From NCBI GenBank assembly GCA_007127935.1, contig SKYL01000064.1, forward strand, positions 1 to 9,408: a stretch of DNA of 9,408 nucleotides, written 5' to 3'. Positions 1 to 6,798 of this stretch are shown one piece after another (the stretch's first letter is position 1; the number at the start of each line of letters is the position of its first letter). Both the position numbers and the translations under genes were made by a program. The DNA comes from Halorhodospira sp. (GTDB lineage Bacteria > Pseudomonadota > Gammaproteobacteria > Nitrococcales > Halorhodospiraceae). The notes below the pieces were generated by a model that saw only the letters and a list, made by a program, of their open reading frames with translations, did no database searches and had not been told where the DNA came from.

Positions 1-359
1 ATCTCGGCCACCACCGGCGCGCCGCCGGTCCCCGTGCCGCCGCCCATGCCGGCGGTGATAAAGACCATATCGGCACCTTGGAGGACTTCTTGAATCCGGT
101 CCCGCGACTCCAGGGCCGCGTTGCGGCCCACCTCGGGATCGGCACCGGCGCCCAGCCCCTTGGTGATCCCGGAACCGAATTGCACCGTGGTGCCGGCCGA
201 CAGGTTGGCCAACGCCTGGGCATCGGTGTTGGCGCAGATGAACTCCACGCCATCCACATCCGCCGCCAGCATGTGCTGCACTGCGTTGCCGCCGCCGCCG
301 CCGACGCCCACCACCTTAATGATCGCGTTTTGATTCTGTGTATCCATCAACTCAAACAT
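1..359 (-). CDS. ftsZ: Cell division protein FtsZ, N-terminal part (cut by window edge)
   Basis: FtsZ is the tubulin-like GTPase that polymerises at mid-cell into the Z ring and recruits the divisome. Only the first 119 complete codons are present, about a third of the usual 380-400 residues; the frame is open to the window edge, so this is truncation by the window and not a broken gene. The start MFELMDTQNQNAIIKVVG and the glycine-rich GVGGGGGNA at about residues 18-26 form the first nucleotide-binding loop. NTDAQAL is at 44-50. The tubulin signature GGGTGTG is at residues 106-112, after MVFITAGMG. The T7 catalytic loop and the C-terminal conserved peptide would lie off the left edge. The ATG is chosen because of the GGAGG seven bases upstream and the match to known FtsZ N-termini. 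The gene follows ftsA after an 85-base spacer that contains a hairpin, the longest gap in this cluster. Identity is secure. Confidence 0.97.
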   Translation of the reverse strand, partial: MFELMDTQNQNAIIKVVGVGGGGGNAVQHMLAADVDGVEFICANTDAQALANLSAGTTVQFGSGITKGLGAGADPEVGRNAALESRDRIQEVLQGADMVFITAGMGGGTGTGGAPVVAE

Positions 360-366
360 GGCCGCA

Positions 367-371
367 CCTCC
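367..371 (-). promoter_or_regulatory. Ribosome binding site of ftsZ
   Basis: A GGAGG core (within GGAGGTG) lies seven bases before the ATG at 359. It follows directly after a short run of T on the coding strand. It supports independent initiation of ftsZ, which is not overlapped by ftsA. Confidence 0.8.
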
Positions 372-400
372 AAAAACCTCGAATTCTTTTTTCGCCGTCT

Positions 401-433
401 GCCGGCTTCCCCCGCCGGAGGCGGGGAGCCGGC
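401..433 (-). other. Strong hairpin in the ftsA-ftsZ spacer
   Basis: In the transcript sense the element has an outer 7-bp arm GCCGGCT/AGCCGGC (427-433 with 401-407) and an inner 7-bp arm CCCCGCC/GGCGGGG (420-426 with 410-416). The loop has three bases (417-419) and a two-base bulge (408-409) separates the two arms. The hairpin begins 11 bases after the ftsA stop codon and ends about 30 bases before the ftsZ ribosome binding site. The base pairing is seen directly. No T run follows it in the coding sense; the bases after it are A-rich, so it is not a classical intrinsic terminator. A role in mRNA processing, stability or partial attenuation between ftsA and ftsZ is an inference. Confidence 0.65.
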
Positions 434-444
434 CCGTCGATCCG

Positions 445-1680
445 CTACAGATTCCCCTGGAACCACCCCTTCATCCGGCGCCACAACCCCTCGAACGCCG
501 GCTCCCGTCCCAACACCGCCGTGCCCACGCCCCGGTTGTGCACGCCGAAGGCGAGCAATCCCACACCGGTGGAGTACATGGGGTTGCGCACCACATCGGA
601 GAGGCCGGTGACGTTTTTCGGCACACCGGTGCGCACCGGCAGATGGAAGACCTCCTCGGCCAGGTCGGTGACGCCTTCCATCTTGGAACTCCCGCCGGTG
701 AGCACCACTCCGGCGGGGATCAAATCCTCGAACCCGCTCTTGCGCAGCTCCGCCTGGACCAGCGTAAGCAACTCGTCGTACCGCGGCTCCACCACGGCGG
801 CCAACGATTGCCGGGAAAGCCGCCGCGGGGGCCGGTCGCCGACACTGGGCACCTCGATAGTCTCCTCCGGGTTCGCCAACTGCGAGAGGGCGCAGGCATA
901 GCGCACCTTGATCTCCTCGGCGTGGTGGGTCGGCGTGCGCAGCGCCACCGCGATATCGTTGGTGACCTGGTGGCCGGCGATGGGGATCACCGCCGTGTGC
1001 CGGATGGCACCGCCGGTAAAGACGGCGATGTCGGTGGTGCCGCCGCCGATGTCCACCAGGCAGACCCCCAGCTCCTTCTCATCTTCTGTGAGTACCGCCT
1101 GGGCCGCCGCCAATTGCTGGAGGACAATATCGTCCACCTCCAGACCGCAGCGGCGGACGCACTTGGTGATGTTCTCCGCCGCCGAAACCGCGCCGGTGAC
1201 CATATGGACCCGCGCCTCCAACCGCACCCCGGACATGCCCAACGGATCGCGGATCCCCTCCTGGTTGTCGATGACAAACTCCTGGGGGATGACGTGGATG
1301 ATCTGTTGGTCGGCGGGGATCGCCACCGCCTTGGCGCCGTCGATGACCCGCTCCAGGTCGCTGCGGGTGACCTCGTTGTCGCGGATCGCCACCATGCCGT
1401 GGGAGTTGAGACTGCGGATGTGACTGCCGGAGATGCCGACGTAGGCCGAGTGGATCTCACAGCCGGCCATCAACTCCGCCTCCTCCACCGCCCGCTGGAT
1501 CGACTGCACCGTGGAGTCGATGTTGACCACGACCCCTTTCTTCAAGCCGTGGGAGGGGTGGCTGCCAACGCCCACCACCTCCAACTCGCCCCCCTCGGTG
1601 GCCTCGCCGACGATGGCGACCACCTTGGAGGTGCCGATGTCGAGCCCCACCAGCAGCCCTTGTTCTGTCTTACGCACCAT
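445..1680 (-). CDS. ftsA: Cell division protein FtsA
   Basis: FtsA is an actin-family ATPase that tethers FtsZ filaments to the inner membrane and relays divisome signals. The product is 411 residues, close to the usual 410-420. Actin-fold motifs are visible: phosphate-1 LDIGTSK at about residues 13-19, phosphate-2 LVDIGGGTTDIAVF at 208-221, and the adenosine motif VVLTGGSSKMEG at 325-336. The 1C domain, specific to FtsA, fits residues of roughly 85-165. The C-terminus, FEGLWRRMKGWFQGNL at 396-411, is an amphipathic helix of the membrane-targeting kind. The open frame extends 30 codons further upstream, but those codons overlap the end of ftsQ and do not look like FtsA. The ATG at 1680 is preceded by GGAG and gives the family-typical MVRKTEQGLLVGLDIGTS. 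The stop is TAG. The gene lies 14 bases after ftsQ and before ftsZ, the classical order. Confidence 0.97.
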   Translation of the reverse strand: MVRKTEQGLLVGLDIGTSKVVAIVGEATEGGELEVVGVGSHPSHGLKKGVVVNIDSTVQSIQRAVEEAELMAGCEIHSAYVGISGSHIRSLNSHGMVAIRDNEVTRSDLERVIDGAKAVAIPADQQIIHVIPQEFVIDNQEGIRDPLGMSGVRLEARVHMVTGAVSAAENITKCVRRCGLEVDDIVLQQLAAAQAVLTEDEKELGVCLVDIGGGTTDIAVFTGGAIRHTAVIPIAGHQVTNDIAVALRTPTHHAEEIKVRYACALSQLANPEETIEVPSVGDRPPRRLSRQSLAAVVEPRYDELLTLVQAELRKSGFEDLIPAGVVLTGGSSKMEGVTDLAEEVFHLPVRTGVPKNVTGLSDVVRNPMYSTGVGLLAFGVHNRGVGTAVLGREPAFEGLWRRMKGWFQGNL

Positions 1681-1686
1681 GATCCG

Positions 1687-1690
1687 CTCC
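1687..1690 (-). promoter_or_regulatory. Ribosome binding site of ftsA, supports the inner ATG
   Basis: A short GGAG lies six bases before the ATG at 1680, inside the 14-base gap after the ftsQ stop. It is the shortest match to the anti-Shine-Dalgarno sequence among the genes of this window, which may mean ftsA partly relies on reinitiation by ribosomes finishing ftsQ (inference). Confidence 0.6.
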
Positions 1691-1694
1691 GTCC

Positions 1695-2450
1695 TCAGTC
1701 CGCCGCCCCACTCCACGCCACCGCGAAGCCGTTGGGGTAACGCAAATCCACCCGTTCGATCCGTTCCCACCCGTTGCCCTCCAGGGAGGGCAACACGTCG
1801 ACGAACCGCTCCACCCGCTCCACCGGCCGTTCCCGGCCCATGGCCAGTTCGACACCGTCATCGAACCGCGCCTGCCAGGCACCCCGGGGGGACAGGGTGA
1901 GCGACGTCACATTGACGCCGGTGTCATGGAAGAGGCGCTCCAGCCGCCGATGGGTCGACAGCACTTTGTCCGCTTGGCCGTCGGGTCCGGCCAGCCGGGG
2001 CAACCCGTCCGGGATGGTCTCCGGCGGCGGCCGGAAGATCGCGCCGCGTTCATCCAGCAGCGCGGCATCGCCCCACAGCGCCGCCGCGCGCCGTTCCCGG
2101 ATGACAACGGAGAGCGTCTCCGGCCAGACCCGCTGGACCGAGACCTCGTCCACCCACGGCAACGCCTCCAGGGCCCGTCTCGCACCGCGGACGTCGAGCC
2201 CCAGCATGCTCTTATGCAAATGGGGTGCCAGGGCCTCGCGCACCTCCCGTGCCGTCAGCCGCTCGGGGGCCTGGGCCAGCTCCACCCGTTCCAGGGGAAA
2301 GAGGTGCCCGGTGCGCGCCACCGCAGAGGCGAGATAGCTCAACGCGACGATGACCACCACCACGGCCAGCGCCGCGAAGAGGCGCCCACCGGTCAACCAG
2401 CGGGGCCGCTCCCGGCCCGCCAGATCGCTCCAGTCTGCGCCGGCGCTCAT
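1695..2450 (-). CDS. ftsQ: Cell division protein FtsQ
   Basis: FtsQ is a bitopic inner-membrane protein that links cytoplasmic divisome proteins to the periplasmic FtsB-FtsL subcomplex. The product is 251 residues, within the family range. A charged cytoplasmic tail of about 23 residues is followed by one hydrophobic segment at about 24-44 (LFAALAVVVVIVALSYLASA). The POTRA domain starts near FPLERVEL (51-58) and runs to about residue 121. It includes the conserved LPWVDEVSVQRVWPETLSVVI stretch, followed by ERRAAALWGD. The beta domain follows, with LPRLAGPDG and VERVERFVDVL; the end LRYPNGFAVAW is typical of FtsQ. The ATG overlaps the ddl stop codon in an ATGA junction, and GGGAGG stands nine bases upstream. 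Overall sequence is variable in this family, so the call rests on architecture, these motifs and position between ddl and ftsA. Confidence 0.95.
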   Translation of the reverse strand: MSAGADWSDLAGRERPRWLTGGRLFAALAVVVVIVALSYLASAVARTGHLFPLERVELAQAPERLTAREVREALAPHLHKSMLGLDVRGARRALEALPWVDEVSVQRVWPETLSVVIRERRAAALWGDAALLDERGAIFRPPPETIPDGLPRLAGPDGQADKVLSTHRRLERLFHDTGVNVTSLTLSPRGAWQARFDDGVELAMGRERPVERVERFVDVLPSLEGNGWERIERVDLRYPNGFAVAWSGAAD

Positions 2451-3373
2451 CGAACCGCCCCTCCCAGAATGCGCACCACCAAGTCATCAAAACCGATACC
2501 GGCCACGGCGGCGCTTTTGGGCACCAGCGAGTGGTCGGTCATCCCCGGGATCGTGTTCACCTCCAGCAGCCACCACGCTCCGTCCTCCCGGGAGCGCATC
2601 ACGTCGACCCGCCCCCATCCGGCGCCCCCCACGGCGTGAAACGCCTCCAGCGCCAGGGTGCCCAGGGCGCTTTCATCGGCGGGGTCCAAGCCACTGGGGC
2701 AGTGGTATTGCGTCGTCCCGGCCCGGTACTTGGCATCGAAGTCGTAGAAGGTGCGCGGGGTCTCCAGCCGGATCGACGGCAGCGGCGCGTTCTCGAGGAG
2801 CGTAACCGTGAACTCCTCCCCGTCGATCCAGCACTCCACCAGCACGTCGGCGTCGTACGTCCCGGCCGCCTGCAGCGCGGGCGCCAACTCCGCCGGGGCC
2901 TCCACCCGGCTCATGCCGATGCTGGAGCCCTCGCGGGCCGGCTTGACGATCAGCGGCAGCCCCAACGCCTCAATGATGGGTCCGGCCTCGGCCGCGCCGC
3001 GCACCAAGCGGGCTGGCGGTGTGGGCAGCCCGGCGCCGCGCCACAGTTGCTTGGTCCGCCACTTGTCCATGCCGAGGGCTGAGCCGAGGACACCCGTTCC
3101 GGTGTACGGAATCTCCAGCACCTCCAACGCGCCTTGGATGGTGCCGTCCTCGCCACCCCGGCCGTGGAGGGCGATAAAGGCGCGATCGAAGCCGCGCAAC
3201 GCTTCGAGCGGTTGCTCGGCGGGGTCGAAGGGGTGGGCGTCGAAGCCACGCCGCTGGAGTGCCGCCAGGACGGCGGCGCCGCTCTTCAGGGAGATTTCCC
3301 GTTCGGCGGAGGCGCCGCCCAGGAGGACCGCCACCCGGCCGACTTCTTCGGGACTCAACAGCGGTTGCTTCAT
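2447..3373 (-). CDS. ddl: D-alanine--D-alanine ligase
   Basis: This ATP-grasp enzyme of the cytoplasm joins two D-alanines to form the dipeptide that MurF adds to the peptidoglycan precursor. The product has 308 residues, the size of E. coli DdlB (306). Visible motifs are GGASAEREISL at 19-29, with Glu24 matching the E. coli Glu15 that binds the first D-Ala; LHGRGGEDG at 69-77; and KPAREGSSIGM at 144-154, with Ser150. FYDFDAKY at 209-216 places a Tyr at the position that in DdlB favours D-Ala over D-lactate. GRVDVM is at 254-259 and the metal-binding EVNTIPGMT at 271-279. The features fit an ordinary dipeptide ligase and give no hint of a vancomycin-resistance depsipeptide ligase. The frame is open well upstream through murB, but the ATG at 3373 has GGGAGG seven bases before it and forms an ATGA overlap with the murB stop. 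DdlB versus DdlA naming cannot be settled, so the neutral symbol is used. Confidence 0.97.
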   Translation of the reverse strand: MKQPLLSPEEVGRVAVLLGGASAEREISLKSGAAVLAALQRRGFDAHPFDPAEQPLEALRGFDRAFIALHGRGGEDGTIQGALEVLEIPYTGTGVLGSALGMDKWRTKQLWRGAGLPTPPARLVRGAAEAGPIIEALGLPLIVKPAREGSSIGMSRVEAPAELAPALQAAGTYDADVLVECWIDGEEFTVTLLENAPLPSIRLETPRTFYDFDAKYRAGTTQYHCPSGLDPADESALGTLALEAFHAVGGAGWGRVDVMRSREDGAWWLLEVNTIPGMTDHSLVPKSAAVAGIGFDDLVVRILGGAVR

Positions 3374-4272
3374 GACCGTGCCTCCCGGCCGACAATGTGA
3401 ACCTCGGGCTCCAGGTGGACGCCGTGGGCGTCCCGCACCCGTTGTTGGATGTGGGTGATAAGCGCTTCGATGTCCGCCGCGGAGCGGCCTTCGTTGATGA
3501 TGAAATTGGCGTGGCGCCGGGAGACGTGGGCGCCGCCGCGTTGTTCGCCTTTGAGGCCCGCCGCCTCGATGAGGCGGGCGGCGTGGTCGCCCGGCGGGTT
3601 GCGGAAAACGGAGCCGCAGGTGGGGCGCCCCACCGGCTGGGTGGCGTTGCGCCGGCGCAGCAACGCCCGAATGCGCTCCCGCATGGCCGCCGCGTCGCCG
3701 GCTTCCAGCCGCCAGGTGGCGGCGACGAACCACTCGCCTTCGGGTCCCGACACTTTGCGGTAGCCGACATCGAAATCTCCAGGGTCGCGGCGGCGCAGGC
3801 GACCGGCGCGGTCCACGGTCTCCACCCCGGTGATCCGCTCCCACGTCTCGCCGCCGAAGGCGCCGGCGTTGAGGGTCAACGCCCCGCCCACGGTGCCCGG
3901 GATGCCGGCCAGGAACTCCAGGCCGGCCCACCCCCGGCGCACGGCCGACCGGGCGACGCGGGCGCACGCCACCCCGGCCTCGGCCCGCACCGACGGACCG
4001 TCGAAGGCGAGGCCGTCGAGACCGCCCTGGGTGACGATCACGGTGCCGTCGATGCCGCCGTCCCGCACCAGCAGGTTGCTGCCCAGCCCGCACCAATAGA
4101 CCGGCTCGTCGGCCGGCAGCGAGGCGAGGAAGGCCGCCAGGTCTTCGACCCCGGACGGGCTGTAGAGGCGCCGCGCCGGACCGCCCACCCGCCATGTGGT
4201 GTAGCGGGCCATCGGCTCGTCCTCCCGGATCTCGCCGGGGCGCACCCGGGATCGTTGCAGCGCGGCGCTCAC
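3370..4272 (-). CDS. murB: UDP-N-acetylenolpyruvoylglucosamine reductase MurB, GTG start
   Basis: MurB is a cytoplasmic FAD enzyme that reduces UDP-GlcNAc-enolpyruvate with NADPH to give UDP-MurNAc. The product has 300 residues, shorter than E. coli MurB (342) and in the range of type II enzymes. FAD-binding elements are TTWRVGGPA at about 25-33, GLGSNLLVRDGG at 62-73 and GIPGTVGGALTLNAGAFGGE at 123-142. The substrate and catalytic region shows YR at 171-172, CGSVFRNP at 219-226 with the proton-donor Ser221, and EPEVHIVG at 288-295 with Glu290 matching the catalytic Glu325 of E. coli. The GTG start overlaps the murC stop as GTGA and has GGGGGAGGA four to six bases upstream. An in-frame ATG at 4212 would give 280 residues and has an equally good ribosome binding site. 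The longer form is preferred because the REDEPMARYTTWRVGG region resembles the N-termini of relatives as I recall them. The start therefore remains uncertain. Confidence 0.96.
   Translation of the reverse strand: MSAALQRSRVRPGEIREDEPMARYTTWRVGGPARRLYSPSGVEDLAAFLASLPADEPVYWCGLGSNLLVRDGGIDGTVIVTQGGLDGLAFDGPSVRAEAGVACARVARSAVRRGWAGLEFLAGIPGTVGGALTLNAGAFGGETWERITGVETVDRAGRLRRRDPGDFDVGYRKVSGPEGEWFVAATWRLEAGDAAAMRERIRALLRRRNATQPVGRPTCGSVFRNPPGDHAARLIEAAGLKGEQRGGAHVSRRHANFIINEGRSAADIEALITHIQQRVRDAHGVHLEPEVHIVGREARS
3381..3386 (-). promoter_or_regulatory. Ribosome binding site of ddl, fixes the start
   Basis: GGGAGG lies seven bases before the ATG at 3373, inside the last codons of murB. It decides for this start against the much longer open frame that continues upstream antisense-free through murB in another phase. 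Confidence 0.75.
4220..4226 (-). promoter_or_regulatory. Possible internal ribosome binding site in murB
   Basis: GGGAGGA, followed by CG, lies about seven bases before the in-frame ATG at 4212 (murB codon 21). The nine bases GGGAGGACG are identical to those before the GTG start 59 bases upstream. It may drive a second, shorter MurB product or may be chance in coding sequence. Confidence 0.4.
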
Positions 4273-5729
4273 GATGCGTCCTCCCCCGGGCCGAAGTGAT
4301 CCACCAAGCCCTGCGGCACCGTGCCGATGCTGCCGGCCCCCAGGGTCAACACCACGTCGCCCGGCTGCAGCAGGTGCTCCAGCAGGGCGGGCAACTCGTC
4401 GAGCCGCTCCACGAAGACCGGTTGGACACCGCCCCGGGCGCGGATCGCGGCGGCCAGGGCGCGGCCGTCGGCCCCGGCCAGGGGCGGCTCACCGGCGCCG
4501 AAGACCTCGCAGAGGAGCAAGGCGTCGGTACCGGCCAGGACCCGGGCGAAGTCGTCGAAGAGGTCGCGGGTGCGGGAGAAACGGTGGGGCTGGAAGACCA
4601 CCACCACCCGGCGATCCGGCCACGCGTCCCGGGCGGCGGAGAGGGTCGCCGCCACCTCCCGCGGGTGGTGGCCGTAGTCGTCCACCAGGGCCACCGAGCC
4701 ACCCTTCACCGCCAGGCTGCCGTAGGACTGGAAGCGGCGGCCGATGCCCTGGAACGCGGAGAGCGCCCGCTGGATCGAGGGGATGTCGGCCCCGACGTCC
4801 CGGGCCAGGGCGATGGCGGCCAGGGCGTTCTGCACGTTGTGCCGCCCCGGCAGGTTCAATTCCACGTCGAAGGTCTCGCCGCCGGCCTCCACCACCCGGA
4901 AGGCGGTGCGGCGGCCCCGCGGCGTCACCGCCTCACCGCGCACGTCGGCGTCGTCGGCGAAGCCGTAGGTGCGCACCGGACGGGTCAGATCGCGGCGCAG
5001 GCGGCGCAGTTCCTCGTCGTCGGCGCAGAGCACCGCCAGGCCGTAGAACGGCAGGTGGTGCAGAAAGGTCTCGAAGGTCTCCCGCAACCGGTCGAAATCG
5101 CCGCCGTAGGTCCCCAGGTGGTCGGCGTCGATGTTGGTGACGGCGGCGGTGACCGGCTTCAGGTAGAGGAATGAGGCGTCGCTCTCGTCGGCCTCCGCCA
5201 CCAGGTAACGGCCGGTGCCCAAACGGGCGTGGGCGCCGGCGCTGACCAGACGGCCGCCGATGACGAAGGTCGGGTCGAGCCCCCCTTCCGCCATGCAACT
5301 GGCCGTCAGCGAGGTGGTGGTGGTCTTGCCGTGGGTGCCGGCCACGGCGATGCCGTGGCGGAAGCGCATCAACTCCGCCAACATCTCGGCCCGGGGGACC
5401 ACCGGCAGGCGGGCTTGGCGGGCCGCCGCCACTTCGACGTTCTCGGCGTCCACGGCGCTGGAGGTGACCACGGCGTCGGCCCCGGTTACGTGCTCGGCCG
5501 CATGCCCCACCGCCACCGGCACGCCGAGATCCCGCAGACGGCGCACCACGGCGCCGGCCTGGATGTCGGAACCGGTCACGGCGAAGCCCAGGTTGTGGAG
5601 CACCTCGGCGATCCCGCCCATGCCGGCGCCGCCGATCCCGACGAAATGAATCCGGCGCACGTGGCCGAAGGCGCCCGGCCCCGAGGGGAGCGTGACATCC
5701 GGCCGTTGCGGTCGATCAGCGGCGGTCAT
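4269..5729 (-). CDS. murC: UDP-N-acetylmuramate--L-alanine ligase MurC
   Basis: MurC is the first of the ATP-dependent Mur ligases; in the cytoplasm it attaches L-alanine to UDP-MurNAc. The product has 486 residues against 491 in E. coli. The N-terminal UDP-binding domain opens with IHFVGIGGAGMGGIAEVL (27-44). The central ATPase domain has the P-loop GTHGKTTTTS at 131-140, EADESDASF at 179-187 and NIDADHLG at 199-206. RHNVQNALAA at 296-305 leads into the C-terminal domain, with DDYGHHP at 350-356 and FQPHRFSRT at 379-387; these two motifs distinguish MurC from MurD, MurE and MurF. The frame is open 59 codons further upstream, but that part only overlaps murG in another phase. The ATG at 5729 has GGAGG six bases before it and an N-terminal lead of about 25 residues like other MurC proteins. 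The gene overlaps murG by 14 bases and murB by 4. Confidence 0.98.
   Translation of the reverse strand: MTAADRPQRPDVTLPSGPGAFGHVRRIHFVGIGGAGMGGIAEVLHNLGFAVTGSDIQAGAVVRRLRDLGVPVAVGHAAEHVTGADAVVTSSAVDAENVEVAAARQARLPVVPRAEMLAELMRFRHGIAVAGTHGKTTTTSLTASCMAEGGLDPTFVIGGRLVSAGAHARLGTGRYLVAEADESDASFLYLKPVTAAVTNIDADHLGTYGGDFDRLRETFETFLHHLPFYGLAVLCADDEELRRLRRDLTRPVRTYGFADDADVRGEAVTPRGRRTAFRVVEAGGETFDVELNLPGRHNVQNALAAIALARDVGADIPSIQRALSAFQGIGRRFQSYGSLAVKGGSVALVDDYGHHPREVAATLSAARDAWPDRRVVVVFQPHRFSRTRDLFDDFARVLAGTDALLLCEVFGAGEPPLAGADGRALAAAIRARGGVQPVFVERLDELPALLEHLLQPGDVVLTLGAGSIGTVPQGLVDHFGPGEDAS
4279..4287 (-). promoter_or_regulatory. Ribosome binding site of murB at its GTG start
   Basis: GGGGGAGGA lies six bases before the GTG at 4272, inside the end of murC. 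It supports GTG as the real start despite the weaker start codon. Confidence 0.65.
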
Positions 5730-6798
5730 CGGAGACCTCCATACAGGCGTCGGCCACCCGGCGGGCGGCATCGGGGCGGGCCATCGTCCGGGCGGCGGCG
5801 GCCATGCGCGACAGCGCCTCCCGGTCCACCAAGAGGCGGGCCAGCAATGGAGCCAGCGCGCCCTTCTCCAGATCGTCCTGGGGCAGTACATCGGCGGCGC
5901 CGGCATCGGCCAAGTGGCGGGCGTTGGCGGTCTGATGATCGTCGGTGGCCCACGGCAGCGGCACCAGGACCGCGCCCAGGCCCGCCGCCGACAGCTCCGC
6001 CACGGTCAGCGCCCCGGCCCGGGCCACCACCAGGTCGGCCCAACCGTAGGCCTCGTCCATCGCCTCGATGTACTCCACCACTTGCGCCTCCACCCCGGCC
6101 TCCCGGTAGGCGGCGCGGGCCGTCTCCACCGTCGCCGGCCCGGCTTGGTGGAGGATCTCCGGCCGCAACGCCTCGGGCAACCCGGCCACCGCCTCCGGCA
6201 CCCGCCGGTTCAACGCCAGCGCCCCCTGGCTGCCCCCAAGGATCAGCAACCGTAACGGCCCGCGGTGTTCCGCCAACCGCGTCTCCGGCGGCGGCAATGC
6301 GGTGACGGCGGCCCGCACTGGATTCCCCACCCACTCGCCCCGCTCACCGAAAGCGTCGGGAAAGCCGGTCAGTATCCGTGCCGCCCATCGCGCCAGGAGC
6401 CGATTCGCCAACCCGGCCACCGCGTTCTGTTCGTGAATCACCAGCGGCACCCCGGCCATCCGCGCCGCCAGCCCCACCGGCGCCGCCACGTAACCGCCCA
6501 TGCCGAGTACGGCGCGGGGGGCCAGACGGCGGATGATCCGGCGGGCCGCCCAAGTGGCCGCGGCCAGGCGCCACGGCGCCCCCAACCAGCCGGTCCAGCC
6601 CTTGCCCCGCAAGCCGGTCATCGCCAGCCACTCGACGGCGATTCCGGTCCCCGGCAGCACCCGCGCCTCCAGACCGGCGCGTGTACCCACCCAGGCCACC
6701 GGGACCGACCGGTCCGCTAACTCACGGGCGGCGGCCAGGGCCGGGTAGACGTGGCCACCGGTCCCCCCGGCGGCGATGAGCACCGGTCCCGTGGTCAC
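5716..6798 (-). CDS. murG: Lipid II synthase MurG (GlcNAc transferase), GTG start
   Basis: MurG is a GT-B glycosyltransferase on the inner face of the membrane that transfers GlcNAc from UDP-GlcNAc to lipid I to make lipid II. The product has 360 residues (E. coli 355). The first glycine-rich loop GGTGGHVYPALA is at 11-22, close to the start as usual. SGLRGKG-like TGLRGKGWTG is at 61-70, LGMGGYVAAPVGLAA at 98-112 and the HEQN motif at 122-125. GNPVR is at 158-162 and the second glycine loop LILGGSQGALALN at 185-197. The donor-binding region has RAGALTVAEL at 260-269 (Glu268) and DDHQTANA at 286-293. The GTG start overlaps the ftsW stop as GTGA, with GGGGAGGAA just upstream. No ATG fits between this GTG and the glycine loop, which makes the GTG almost certain. 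The end overlaps murC by 14 bases. Confidence 0.98.
   Translation of the reverse strand: MTTGPVLIAAGGTGGHVYPALAAARELADRSVPVAWVGTRAGLEARVLPGTGIAVEWLAMTGLRGKGWTGWLGAPWRLAAATWAARRIIRRLAPRAVLGMGGYVAAPVGLAARMAGVPLVIHEQNAVAGLANRLLARWAARILTGFPDAFGERGEWVGNPVRAAVTALPPPETRLAEHRGPLRLLILGGSQGALALNRRVPEAVAGLPEALRPEILHQAGPATVETARAAYREAGVEAQVVEYIEAMDEAYGWADLVVARAGALTVAELSAAGLGAVLVPLPWATDDHQTANARHLADAGAADVLPQDDLEKGALAPLLARLLVDREALSRMAAAARTMARPDAARRVADACMEVSDDRR
5736..5740 (-). promoter_or_regulatory. Ribosome binding site of murC, fixes the start
   Basis: GGAGG lies six bases before the ATG at 5729, inside the last codons of murG. It selects this start over upstream alternatives in the same open frame. Confidence 0.75.

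Noticed and set aside
401..433. Intrinsic terminator between ftsA and ftsZ
   Set aside because: The stem is strong, but an A-rich stretch rather than a T run follows it in the coding sense and no T run follows on the other strand, so it is listed as a hairpin of unknown role.
358..1740. Long + strand open frame of 460 codons opposite ftsA
   Set aside because: It is the antisense of a well-supported ftsA. The translation is rich in His, Arg, Asp and Gly with no recognisable domain, as expected from the reverse strand of high-GC coding DNA with third-position bias.
3374..4195. Minus-strand open frame extending ddl far upstream, suggesting a fusion protein
   Set aside because: The upstream part is murB in another phase and has no domain; Ddl homology begins exactly at the ATG at 3373 and the resulting length fits the family.
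3397..4299. + strand open frame of 300 codons opposite murB
   Set aside because: It mirrors murB almost exactly and its translation is low-complexity Ala, Gly, Arg and Pro sequence with no known motif. It is explained by codon bias.
4194..6305. Several + strand open frames of 290-360 codons opposite murC and murG
   Set aside because: Their translations are Arg-, Pro-, Gly- and His-rich, without domains or ribosome binding sites that stand out, and they lie wholly inside conserved minus-strand genes.
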